Origin: Cupriavidus sp.
GTDB lineage: Bacteria > Pseudomonadota > Gammaproteobacteria > Burkholderiales > Burkholderiaceae
Length of the DNA: 21,968 nt
NCBI GenBank assembly: GCA_013362725.1
Contig: JABFVP010000469.1
Location: forward strand, 1-21,968
Direction: 5' to 3'
Shown: one piece after another, positions 15,523-21,968 of the stretch
Position numbering within the stretch: the stretch's first letter is position 1
Layout of the letters: every line of letters begins with the position of its first letter
Translations under genes and position numbers: made by a program
The notes under the pieces: model-generated
The model's input: only the letters and a program-made list of their open reading frames with translations
The model's database searches: none
What the model was told of the DNA's origin: nothing

Positions 15523-16929
15523 TCAGTCGAGTCCGGCGGACTCGGCGGGATCCCGTTGCGAACGGATGTCCTCCGGACTGAGCAGGATGTAGCCCAGCGA
15601 CTTGAGCAGCTGCACGGCCTCCAGTTCGGCGTCGAGATAGACCGGGCGTTCCGGCGTGCGCGCGCGCTGCGCTGTCAGTGGCCAGGGGCCGCTGCCATGC
15701 GCCAATGGCGCCCCTGGCGCCGTCTCCTGCAACCAGCGCGCGCTCAGGATGCGGCAGTGCTCCAGGTTGGGCTTCCACGAGACGTCGACGGCCGCATTGA
15801 ACCGGCCGGTGCAAAGACGCAGCCGCTTCAGCGCTTTCAGCCAGCCGACGAAGGCCTCGGGCTCGGCGGGCTGGTAGCCGCGCAGCAGGGTCGATAGATC
15901 GTCCTGCGCCGTGCCGCCGTCGCGCGCCGGGTCGTCGTCGAGCAAGGCAATTTCGAGCGCCACGTGCTTGCGGCCATCGTGGTCGTAGATGGTGCATTCG
16001 CTATCGACCACGCCCTCGCCCAGCAGCTCGCACAACAGCGCCCAGGCCCTGGGGTTCTTGTCGAGCCGGCTTTCCAGCGTGGGGTCGATGCGGGCCAGCA
16101 GTTCCGGCATGGTGCGCACCTCGCCGGACTGGGCCGCCGCCGCGAACGCCATCGCGTTGGCGGAAGGCTTGTCCCCATGTGCAATCCGTTGCAGCGAGGC
16201 ATCCTTGAGTTCGCCGATTTCGGCGGCGGTGTCCACTGCGTGCATCCACGCATAGTCTTCCAGGCTGGCGCACAGCTTGCGCGCGGCCCGCGCCAGCTGG
16301 GCGGCCAGCGACTGGACAAAACCGGTACACAACGCGCAGCGGCATTCGAGCCTGCCGGCGTGCAGGAAGCCGGCATAGAGCCGCTCCTGGTGTCCGCAAT
16401 GCGCGCATTCGAGCGAAAAGCCGCCCTGGCGCACCGGCCGCTGCGATGCCAGCAAGCCATCGACCTGATATTGCGCGCGGCCACCGCAGCATGGGCACAG
16501 CCAATGCAGCTTGTGCGCGCCGTCGCGCGGGGCGACGGCGCGCTCGAACTGGCGCGCGATCGCGCTGCGCGGGATGCCCTGGGCGCGCCCGACCACATCG
16601 GCGCAATAGCCCCAGTAGCAGTACGAGTGTGCCAGCGCGGCCTGTTCCGCGGACAGCTGCCGCAGTGCCGGCAGCACGGCCGTGCTGCGGCGGATCTCGG
16701 GCGCGAGGGTGTCGATCAGCGCCGGCCCGCCCGGCATCGACGCATCGAGGGCGGCGCGGCTTTGCTCCAGGAAATCGGGCACGTAGACCCGGCGGATGAA
16801 ATCCTCGTTCTCCAGCCAGAACAGGTGGCCCGGAAGCGTCTCAAGTGCCTCGATGCCGTCCCTGACTTCTGGCATGCCGGCGCAGGCGAGAAACGTGAAC
16901 GGCTTGCTGAACAGGAATTGGTCTGTCAT
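15523..16929 (-). CDS. Unrecognised cysteine-rich protein (468 residues)
   Basis: I do not recognise this family. From the ATG at 16929 (MTDQFLFSKPFTFLACAGMP) it has 468 residues. A central cluster of cysteine pairs, CPCC at 145-148, CAHC at 175-178 and CRCALC at 196-201, with GG or GH after the first two, looks like zinc-ribbon or zinc-finger knuckles. Two further cysteines (104, 109) sit in a YCYWGYC motif. The C-terminal half is mixed helical with no obvious catalytic motif. There is no signal peptide or membrane segment, so it is probably cytoplasmic. The start is uncertain: the Shine-Dalgarno site is weak and the frame stays open to 17172, but the extension is low in complexity. It lies 139 bases upstream of the transporter operon on the same strand; a functional link is not shown. 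Confidence 0.75.
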   Translation of the reverse strand: MTDQFLFSKPFTFLACAGMPEVRDGIEALETLPGHLFWLENEDFIRRVYVPDFLEQSRAALDASMPGGPALIDTLAPEIRRSTAVLPALRQLSAEQAALAHSYCYWGYCADVVGRAQGIPRSAIARQFERAVAPRDGAHKLHWLCPCCGGRAQYQVDGLLASQRPVRQGGFSLECAHCGHQERLYAGFLHAGRLECRCALCTGFVQSLAAQLARAARKLCASLEDYAWMHAVDTAAEIGELKDASLQRIAHGDKPSANAMAFAAAAQSGEVRTMPELLARIDPTLESRLDKNPRAWALLCELLGEGVVDSECTIYDHDGRKHVALEIALLDDDPARDGGTAQDDLSTLLRGYQPAEPEAFVGWLKALKRLRLCTGRFNAAVDVSWKPNLEHCRILSARWLQETAPGAPLAHGSGPWPLTAQRARTPERPVYLDAELEAVQLLKSLGYILLSPEDIRSQRDPAESAGLD

Positions 16930-17268
16930 GTTGTCGTCAACGGCGTATCGCGCCCACGAGCCCCACATGCTCGCGTGCGATCGACTCACCCCGTGACCAG
17001 GCCAATGCAACGCGCGGAAGGCGCCAGCCCGCAGCGCTTCCCCGCTTTGGGGGACTTGCCCCTTCTTGTTGTTCAGTGCATGCGAATGCTGCGCCGGACT
17101 TTTATCCGTCGCACTGGAAAGCATAGGCGAGACGGCGGCTTCGATACAGGGGAATCGAAAAGCATTGCGCAATGCCCGGTGCTACGGACGCAGCGCATGC
17201 AGTGATGATCTCGGCGCTCCGAAGCCGCGGCGACACGGTCCGGCAAGTCCGCGTCGCCGGCACGCCGC
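16930..17268. other. Non-coding spacer
   Basis: These 339 bases lie between the cysteine-rich gene and the secreted-protein gene, both on the minus strand. Several frames stay open, but none has a family-like product or a ribosome-binding site. The only structured element I see is the hairpin at 17229-17258. The promoter of the cysteine-rich gene should be here, but I could not identify one. Confidence 0.45.
17229..17258 (-). terminator. Hairpin after the secreted-protein gene
   Basis: Arms GGCGACGCGG and CCGTGTCGCC (minus strand) pair over 10 positions with one G-U, around a 10-base loop, 10 bases past the stop of the gene ending at 17269. There is no T-tract. A smaller GCCGC/GCGGC stem overlaps the stop codon itself. 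A terminator is plausible. Confidence 0.4.
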
Positions 17269-17844
17269 TTACAGCGGCGCAGGCTGGGGCGGTGTCGCGG
17301 CCTTCCTGCCGCCGCTGTAGGAGAAGTACCTGGCCTTGGCGCCCCTGGCCCAGTAAGCCACGGTGAAGTGCTTGCTGTCGCGCCCGTAGAGCAGCTCCAG
17401 GCTGCCGTTGGCGGCGCTCCATTCGGCATAGCCGTTCTCCGCCGCGCCTTCGGTCTTGCGCACGGCCGCATAGCGCTCGTCCAGCTTCCTGCGCACCTCT
17501 TCCATGGCGGGGCGCTCGAAGGTCATGGTGATCAGCGCGACCGCATCCTGTGCATCGCAGTTCAACACCACGCGCGACAGGCCGGGCAGATGGAAGCGCT
17601 CCAGGTGCTTCAGCTCCACCGTATCGCCGCCGGCCCATTCGGAGGTGCCGGTTCTGGCATGGTTCTGCGGTGGCGACAGGCGCGAGCATTTGGCCTTGCC
17701 CAGTTCCAGGCCCAGCGGCGCCGCGGTATTGCCGGTCGGCTCGGGCTGGGCTGCGCTGGTTGCGGCCTGGACGGAAACGGCGGCCAGCAGTGCGGCACAG
17801 GCCAGGGTGAACGGTTTGATGTTGAAGCGGAAAAGGGCTTTCAC
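17269..17844 (-). CDS. Predicted periplasmic protein of unknown function
   Basis: A 191-residue protein with a clear Sec signal peptide: basic start MKALFRFNIK, hydrophobic core FTLACAALLAAVS, and likely cleavage after VQA (residue 27 or close). The mature part has two cysteines (53 and 96) that could form a disulfide. Strand-rich segments include RVVLNCDAQDAVALITMTFE and SLELLYGRDSKHFTVAYWAR. Two helices around MEEVRRKLDERYAAV precede them. I recognise no family or catalytic motif. The ATG at 17844 has only a weak Shine-Dalgarno site but is fixed by the signal peptide. It is divergent from the CoA-transferase operon at 17979, with 134 bases between starts. Whether it belongs functionally to that operon is unknown. 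Confidence 0.75.
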   Translation of the reverse strand: MKALFRFNIKPFTLACAALLAAVSVQAATSAAQPEPTGNTAAPLGLELGKAKCSRLSPPQNHARTGTSEWAGGDTVELKHLERFHLPGLSRVVLNCDAQDAVALITMTFERPAMEEVRRKLDERYAAVRKTEGAAENGYAEWSAANGSLELLYGRDSKHFTVAYWARGAKARYFSYSGGRKAATPPQPAPL

Positions 17845-17911
17845 GGTCTTGAGATAGGTTGCCAGCGGGAATTCTACGGCTTTCTTGGCGCCGGAAGGCC
17901 GTGGCGCCTGC

Positions 17912-17940
17912 TTGCGTCCCTAATCTCCTTCGCATATAGT
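17912..17940 (+). promoter_or_regulatory. Sigma70-like promoter of the CoA-transferase/atuA operon
   Basis: TTGCGT at 17912-17917 and TATAGT at 17935-17940 are separated by exactly 17 bases. The -10 element matches TATAAT at five of six positions, and the -35 keeps the TTG core. Transcription would start near 17947, about 30 bases before the CoA-transferase ATG at 17979. This is the best promoter candidate in the window. Confidence 0.6.
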
Positions 17941-17958
17941 CCTATACATAGAACTATA
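17935..17958. promoter_or_regulatory. 24-bp near-palindromic operator candidate
   Basis: The two 12-base halves are reverse complements at 10 of 12 positions. The outer arms TATAGT (17935-17940) and ACTATA (17953-17958) match perfectly, with a nested CTAT/ATAG pair at the centre. It covers the predicted -10 element and the expected transcription start, the usual place for a repressor site. The GntR gene at the operon's end is the obvious candidate regulator. The symmetry is seen; the regulator is inferred. Confidence 0.55.
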
Positions 17959-17978
17959 GAAGTAAGACGGGAGCGAGG

Positions 17979-19223
17979 ATGGAGACAAGCACTGGAGCGC
18001 TGGCTGGCGTCAGGGTCGTGGATATCACGGCGGTATTCATGGGACCCTCTGCCACGCAGATGCTGGGTGACCTGGGTGCGGACGTGATCAAGGTGGAGCC
18101 GCCCGCCGGTGACAGCACGCGCGGCATCGGGCCTTGTGGCGATGCCAAGATGGGGCCGCTGTTCCTGGGGCTGAACCGCAACAAGCGGAGCATCGTGCTG
18201 GACCTGAAGTCTGCGCAGGGGCGCGAGGCGCTGTTGCGGCTGGTCGAGAACGCGGACGTGCTCGCCTACAACGTGCGGCCGCAAGCCATGCAGCGCCTGG
18301 GACTGGACTACGAGACGCTGGCGCGGATCAATCCGCGGCTGGTCTATGTCGGCATGTTCGGCTTTTCGCAGCGTGGGCGCTATGCCCCGCAGGCGGCCTT
18401 CGATGACCTGATCCAGGCCGCTACCGGCTTGCCGGAGGCAGTCGCCCTCGGTACTGGCGACATTCCGCGCTATCTGCCGTTGACCATCGCGGACCGTTCC
18501 GTGGGGCTCTATGCGTTCGGCGTGATCTGCGCCGCGCTCTATGCGCGCGAGCGCACCGGCCGCGGCCAGCGCGTCGATGTGCCGATGTTCGAAACCATGG
18601 TGCCCTACGTCATGGGCGATCATCTCTATGGCGAGACCTTCGTGCCGGCCAGGGGCGGATTCGGCTATCCGCGGCTGCTGTCCCCCGAGCGCCGGCCTTA
18701 CCGGACGCTGGATGGCCATGTCTGCTGCCTGATCTACCACGACCACCACTGGCGTGCCTTCCTGAAGGTCATCGGCAAGCCAGAGTTGTACGACAGCGAT
18801 CCCCGCTTTGCCGACATCACCACCCGCACCGCGCATATTACCGAGCTCTATGCCATGGTCAGCGACGAACTGGCCAGGCGCTCCACCGAGGAATGGCGGA
18901 TGCTGCTGAAGGAGGCCGATATCCCGGTGTTTCCAATGCACACCTTTGCCTCGCTGCTCGATGACCCGCACCTGAACGACATCGGCTTCTTCAATGAATC
19001 CGACCATCCGGCGGTGGGCCGCATCCGCGAAATGGCCGTGCCTAGCGAATGGCACGGCACGCCGCCGGCGCAGCGCCGCCACGCGCCTTCCCTCGGCGAG
19101 CATAGCCGCGAGGTGCTGCGCGAAGCCGGCTACAGCGAAGCCGATATCGACGGCCTGATGGCGTGCGGTGCATCTCGCGAAGCGCGCCCGTCACCGGCAC
19201 AAGCGGGAGCGGAGCATGCATGA
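17979..19223 (+). CDS. CaiB/BaiF family CoA-transferase (second copy)
   Basis: A 414-residue family III CoA-transferase. It has LAGVRVVDITAVFMGPSATQ, LGDLGADVIKVEPPAGDSTR, NRNKRSIVLDLK and Asp142 in AAFDDLIQAATG at the catalytic position, where this group has Phe-Asp rather than Tyr-Asp. It resembles the transferase at 1461-2648 in the conserved N-terminal motifs but differs clearly elsewhere, so it probably uses another acid. GGGAG (17969-17973) lies 5 bases before the ATG. It is the first gene of a four-gene operon, and its stop overlaps the crotonase start by 8 bases. Its likely role is to load a carboxylic acid with CoA for the downstream enzymes. The donor and acceptor are unknown. Confidence 0.93.
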   Translation: METSTGALAGVRVVDITAVFMGPSATQMLGDLGADVIKVEPPAGDSTRGIGPCGDAKMGPLFLGLNRNKRSIVLDLKSAQGREALLRLVENADVLAYNVRPQAMQRLGLDYETLARINPRLVYVGMFGFSQRGRYAPQAAFDDLIQAATGLPEAVALGTGDIPRYLPLTIADRSVGLYAFGVICAALYARERTGRGQRVDVPMFETMVPYVMGDHLYGETFVPARGGFGYPRLLSPERRPYRTLDGHVCCLIYHDHHWRAFLKVIGKPELYDSDPRFADITTRTAHITELYAMVSDELARRSTEEWRMLLKEADIPVFPMHTFASLLDDPHLNDIGFFNESDHPAVGRIREMAVPSEWHGTPPAQRRHAPSLGEHSREVLREAGYSEADIDGLMACGASREARPSPAQAGAEHA

Positions 19224-19983
19224 AGAGCTGCTGAGCGAAGTCCGTGACGCGGTACTGTGGCTGACCATCAACCGGCCCGAGCGCCGCAACGCCATCAATG
19301 CGGCGGTGCTGGACGGGCTGCACGCAGGCATCGAGCGTGCCAATGATGACCCCGGCATTCGCGCCGTGGTCATCACCGGCGCGGGCGACCAGGCCTTTTG
19401 CGCGGGCGCCGACCTGCACAGCGGCAAGGCCTTTGCGTTCGACTACGCCGAGCCGGGCCAGCGGCTGGCCGACCTGCTGCGCCGCGCGCGGCGTTCCAAG
19501 GTGCCGCTGGTTGCGCGCGTCAATGGCGCGTGCATGGCCGGCGGCATGGGCCTGATGGCCATGTGCGACCTGGTGGTCGCCAGCGATCGGGCGGTGTTCG
19601 GCCTGCCGGAGGTCAAGGTGGGCGTTTTCCCGGCGCAGGTGCTGAGCGTGCTGCAGCACCTGGTGCCGCGGCGCGTGCTCAATGAACTTTGCCTGTGCGG
19701 CGAGCCGCTGTCGGCGCAGGAAGCCCTGGCGGCCGGACTGGTCAACCATGTCAGCGCGGATCTGGACGGCAAGCTCGCCTGGCTGCTGGGCCGGCTGCTG
19801 GACAAGTCGCCCGCGGCGATCCGGCGCGGCCTCTACACGCTCAAGCATGTCGACACCATGTCGTTCGAGCAATCGATGGCATTCACGGAAAGCCAGATCG
19901 GGCTGTTCGCCCTGACCGAGGATGCGCGCGAAGGCCAGCTCGCTTTCCGCGAAAAGCGCAAGCCGAACTGGACTGGCAGGTAG
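19216..19983 (+). CDS. Enoyl-CoA hydratase/isomerase (crotonase) family protein
   Basis: A 255-residue crotonase-fold enzyme. The CoA-binding and oxyanion-hole segments FCAGADL (61-67) and NGACMAGGMGLMAMCDL (103-119) are present. Glu132 in FGLPEVKVGVFP matches the second catalytic Glu (Glu164) of rat enoyl-CoA hydratase. The first (Glu144) aligns with Gly112, so standard two-Glu hydration is doubtful. Isomerase, lyase-type or special hydratase chemistry (such as on methylglutaconyl-type substrates) is possible. The ATG at 19216 follows GGGAG by 6 bases and overlaps the CoA-transferase stop. The gene is followed after 24 bases by the atuA-like gene. Family call sure; reaction open. Confidence 0.93.
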   Translation: MHEELLSEVRDAVLWLTINRPERRNAINAAVLDGLHAGIERANDDPGIRAVVITGAGDQAFCAGADLHSGKAFAFDYAEPGQRLADLLRRARRSKVPLVARVNGACMAGGMGLMAMCDLVVASDRAVFGLPEVKVGVFPAQVLSVLQHLVPRRVLNELCLCGEPLSAQEALAAGLVNHVSADLDGKLAWLLGRLLDKSPAAIRRGLYTLKHVDTMSFEQSMAFTESQIGLFALTEDAREGQLAFREKRKPNWTGR

Positions 19984-20007
19984 GCAAACAGGCAAGGAGC
20001 GAGGACC

Positions 20008-21798
20008 ATGCACGACAAGACCGTCCGCATCGGCGGTGCCTCCGGCTTCTGGGGCGACAGCAGCGTGGGCGCGCCGCAACTGGTGCGCCATGGCGACATC
20101 GACTACCTGGTGTTCGACTACCTGGCCGAGCTGACCATGTCGGTACTGGCCGCGGCACGGCTGCGCAAGCCGGAGCTTGGCTATGCCACCGACTTCGTGA
20201 CCGTGACGATGAAGAGCCTGTTGCGCGAGATCGTCGAGCGCAAGATCCGGGTCGTCAGCAACGCCGGCGGCATCAATCCGCAGGGCTGCGCGCAGGCGCT
20301 GGCGGCAATCGCCGCGGAGCAGGACATCGACGTGCGCATTGCCGTGGTCGAGGGTGACGATGTCATGCCGTTGCTGCCATCGCTGCGCCAGGCCGGCATT
20401 GCCGACTTGCAGAAGGGCCTGCCGCTGCCGGACCAGCTGGTCAGCGCCAATGCCTATCTTGGCGCGCTGCCGGTCCGCCAGGCGCTGGACCAGGGCGCGC
20501 AGGTCGTCATTACCGGGCGCTGCGTGGACAGCGCCGTGACCCTGGGCGTGCTGATGCACGAGTTCGGCTGGCAGGCGGACGACTATGACCGGCTCGCGCA
20601 GGGCAGCCTGGCCGGCCATATCATCGAATGCGGCTGCCAGGCGACGGGCGGGCTGCATACCGACTGGGAGCAGGTGCCCGACTGGCCGAACATCGGCTAT
20701 CCGGTGGTCGAGTGCCGGGCGGACGGCAGCTTCGTGGTGGCCAAGCCGCCCACCACCGGCGGGCTGGTCAGTACCGCCACGGTGGGCGAGCAGGTGCTGT
20801 ATGAGATCGGCGACCCCGCGGCCTACCTGCTGCCGGACGTGACTTGCGATTTCACGCAGGTGACGCTGCGCCAGAGCGGGCCGGACGAGGTCGAAGTGCA
20901 CGGCGCGCGGGGGCGGGCCCCGGGCCCCTGCTACAAAGTCAGCGCCACCTACCTGGACGGCTTCCGGTGCAATGCGCAGCTGACCATCGTCGGCATCGAT
21001 GCCGTGGCCAAGGCGGAACGCACGGCCGAGGCAATCCTCGCCCGCACGCGCCGGCTCTTCGCGGAAAACGGTTTGGGCGACTACACCCGGACCCGGGTCG
21101 AAGTCCTGGGCGCCGAATCCTGTTTCGGGCCGCATGCCGCCACGCGCCATACCCGCGAGGCCATCATGCGGCTGGCGGTCACGCATGATGAGAAGGCGGC
21201 GCTGGAGTTGTTCGCGCGCGAGATCGCGGCGGCCGGCACCAGCTGGGCGCCGGGCACCACTGGATCGGGCGGCGGTCGCGCCAGTCCATCGCCGTCGATC
21301 CGGCAATACGCGTTCCTGCTGGACAAGGCTGCATTGGCGCCCACGGTGGTGATGGATGGCGTGCGGACTGCCGTCACCATCCCCGCCGGGCGCAAGCCGG
21401 TGGACGATGCCGTGCCGGCGGCGGCGCGCGAGCCGGCTGCCTGCGCGGAGCCGGCCAGCGGCGACCGCATCGAGGTGCCGCTGATCCGGCTGGCCTACGG
21501 GCGCAGCGGCGACAAGGGCGATATCTCCAATATCGGCCTGATCGCACGCCGGCCGGAATACCTTGCCGTGTTGCGCGCGGAAGTCACTGCCTGCCGGGTG
21601 GCTGACTGGCTGGGGCACCTGGTGAAGGGAAGCGTTTCCCGCTACGACTTGCCAGGCTTTGACGCGCTGAACTTCGTTTGCGAATCGGCGCTCGACGGCG
21701 GCGGCATGGCATCGCTGCGCAATGACCCGCTCGGCAAGGGCATGGCGCAGATCCTGCTGACCATGCCGGTGCGCGTGCCGCGGAGCCTGCTGCAATGA
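20008..21798 (+). CDS. AtuA family (DUF1446) protein
   Basis: A 596-residue member of the AtuA family, named after the acyclic terpene utilisation cluster of Pseudomonas. The large N-terminal domain (about 5-450) starts RIGGASGFWGDSSVGAPQLV and contains VVSNAGGINPQGCAQAL and VITGRCVDSAVTLG. A linker rich in Ala/Pro leads to a C-terminal ferredoxin-fold-like domain (about 487-590) with the conserved LAYGRSGDKGDISNIGLIAR. Some homologues split these two parts into separate genes; here they are fused. The biochemical activity of the family is not established to my knowledge, although it is found with acyl-CoA carboxylase, CoA-transferase and crotonase genes. AAGGAG (19994-19999) lies 8 bases before the ATG. 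Its stop overlaps the GntR gene by 4 bases (ATGA). Confidence 0.9.
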   Translation: MHDKTVRIGGASGFWGDSSVGAPQLVRHGDIDYLVFDYLAELTMSVLAAARLRKPELGYATDFVTVTMKSLLREIVERKIRVVSNAGGINPQGCAQALAAIAAEQDIDVRIAVVEGDDVMPLLPSLRQAGIADLQKGLPLPDQLVSANAYLGALPVRQALDQGAQVVITGRCVDSAVTLGVLMHEFGWQADDYDRLAQGSLAGHIIECGCQATGGLHTDWEQVPDWPNIGYPVVECRADGSFVVAKPPTTGGLVSTATVGEQVLYEIGDPAAYLLPDVTCDFTQVTLRQSGPDEVEVHGARGRAPGPCYKVSATYLDGFRCNAQLTIVGIDAVAKAERTAEAILARTRRLFAENGLGDYTRTRVEVLGAESCFGPHAATRHTREAIMRLAVTHDEKAALELFAREIAAAGTSWAPGTTGSGGGRASPSPSIRQYAFLLDKAALAPTVVMDGVRTAVTIPAGRKPVDDAVPAAAREPAACAEPASGDRIEVPLIRLAYGRSGDKGDISNIGLIARRPEYLAVLRAEVTACRVADWLGHLVKGSVSRYDLPGFDALNFVCESALDGGGMASLRNDPLGKGMAQILLTMPVRVPRSLLQ

Positions 21799-21968
21799 CC
21801 CGCGCCACGGCAAATATCGCCGCCAATGATGGCATTGCGCTGAGCGACGACAACGCCGGCGGCGTGACCCGCTACCGGCAGCTGGCCAGCGTACTGCGCC
21901 ACAAGATCGTCTCGGGCGAATATCCGGTCGGGCACCAGCTGCCGACGGTGGAGCATCTGGCGCAGACG
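21795..21968 (+). CDS. GntR-family regulator, cut by the window end
   Basis: Only the first 58 residues are in the window. After a 24-residue leader comes TRYRQLASVLRHKIVSGEYP followed by VGHQLPTVEHLAQT, the start of a GntR winged helix-turn-helix. The spacing looks more like the HutC than the FadR subfamily, but the effector domain needed to tell is outside. The ATG overlaps the atuA-like stop (ATGA), so it is translationally coupled as the last known gene of the operon. It probably controls the operon itself, plausibly through the palindrome at 17935-17958. Confidence 0.82.
   Translation, partial: MTRATANIAANDGIALSDDNAGGVTRYRQLASVLRHKIVSGEYPVGHQLPTVEHLAQT

Noticed and set aside
15964..17205. 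Plus-strand open frame opposite the cysteine-rich gene
   Set aside because: I weighed it against the minus-strand gene because that gene is also unrecognised. The minus-strand product has ordered Cys pairs and a normal residue mix, while this one is rich in Arg/Gln/Ala.
19042..21813. Long minus-strand open frame (923 codons) opposite the crotonase and atuA-like genes
   Set aside because: It spans several real overlapping genes on the other strand and its translation is low in complexity, without domains or a ribosome-binding site.

Overview
The window is GC-rich and densely coded on both strands. It looks like a chromosomal segment of a beta-proteobacterium of the order Burkholderiales, most likely Cupriavidus or a close relative. 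That assignment rests on base composition, codon use and gene content (several CaiB-type CoA-transferases, tau/ssu-type transporters, a CheB-CheR hybrid kinase). No rRNA, tRNA, insertion sequence, CRISPR array or phage gene was seen, and the placement is inference.

Layout, left to right. (1) 1-3814: a small DUF3820-type gene and a LysR-type regulator on the minus strand, divergent from a two-gene plus-strand operon encoding a CaiB/BaiF CoA-transferase (TTG start) and an acyl-CoA dehydrogenase. It closes with a strong hairpin. (2) 3818-5235, minus strand: a ProQ/FinO RNA-binding protein and two small genes of unknown function. (3) 5545-11373, plus strand: a serine-recombinase-like protein that has lost its catalytic residues, a stand-alone CheB-type methylesterase with a C-terminal Cys/His domain, and a 1370-residue CheB-CheR-PAS-histidine kinase-receiver protein. 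A perfect 26-bp palindrome separates this block from the next, convergent one. (4) 11414-15383, minus strand: a taurine/sulfonate-type ABC importer with permease, ATPase and two different substrate-binding proteins, one Sec-exported and TauA-like, one Tat-exported and SsuA-like. (5) 15523-17844, minus strand: an unrecognised 468-residue cysteine-rich protein and an unrecognised secreted protein. (6) 17979-21968, plus strand: an overlapping operon of CaiB/BaiF CoA-transferase, crotonase-fold protein, AtuA-family protein and a GntR-family regulator cut by the window end. A good sigma70-like promoter precedes it, with a near-perfect 24-bp palindrome over the -10 element.

Working model. The two CoA-transferase clusters each look like a locally regulated pathway that activates an organic acid by CoA transfer and then oxidises it (cluster 1) or hydrates or otherwise converts it (cluster 6). 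Substrates cannot be read from sequence. The transporter probably brings in organosulfonates, but no desulfonating enzyme lies in the window. The CheB/CheR proteins have no chemoreceptor, CheA or CheW next to them and probably form a separate signalling module. The most distinctive items are the AtuA operon with its predicted GntR operator, the catalytically dead recombinase beside the CheB genes, the cysteine-rich orphan protein, and a 9-bp tandem repeat where the Tat-type binding protein's ribosome-binding site should be.
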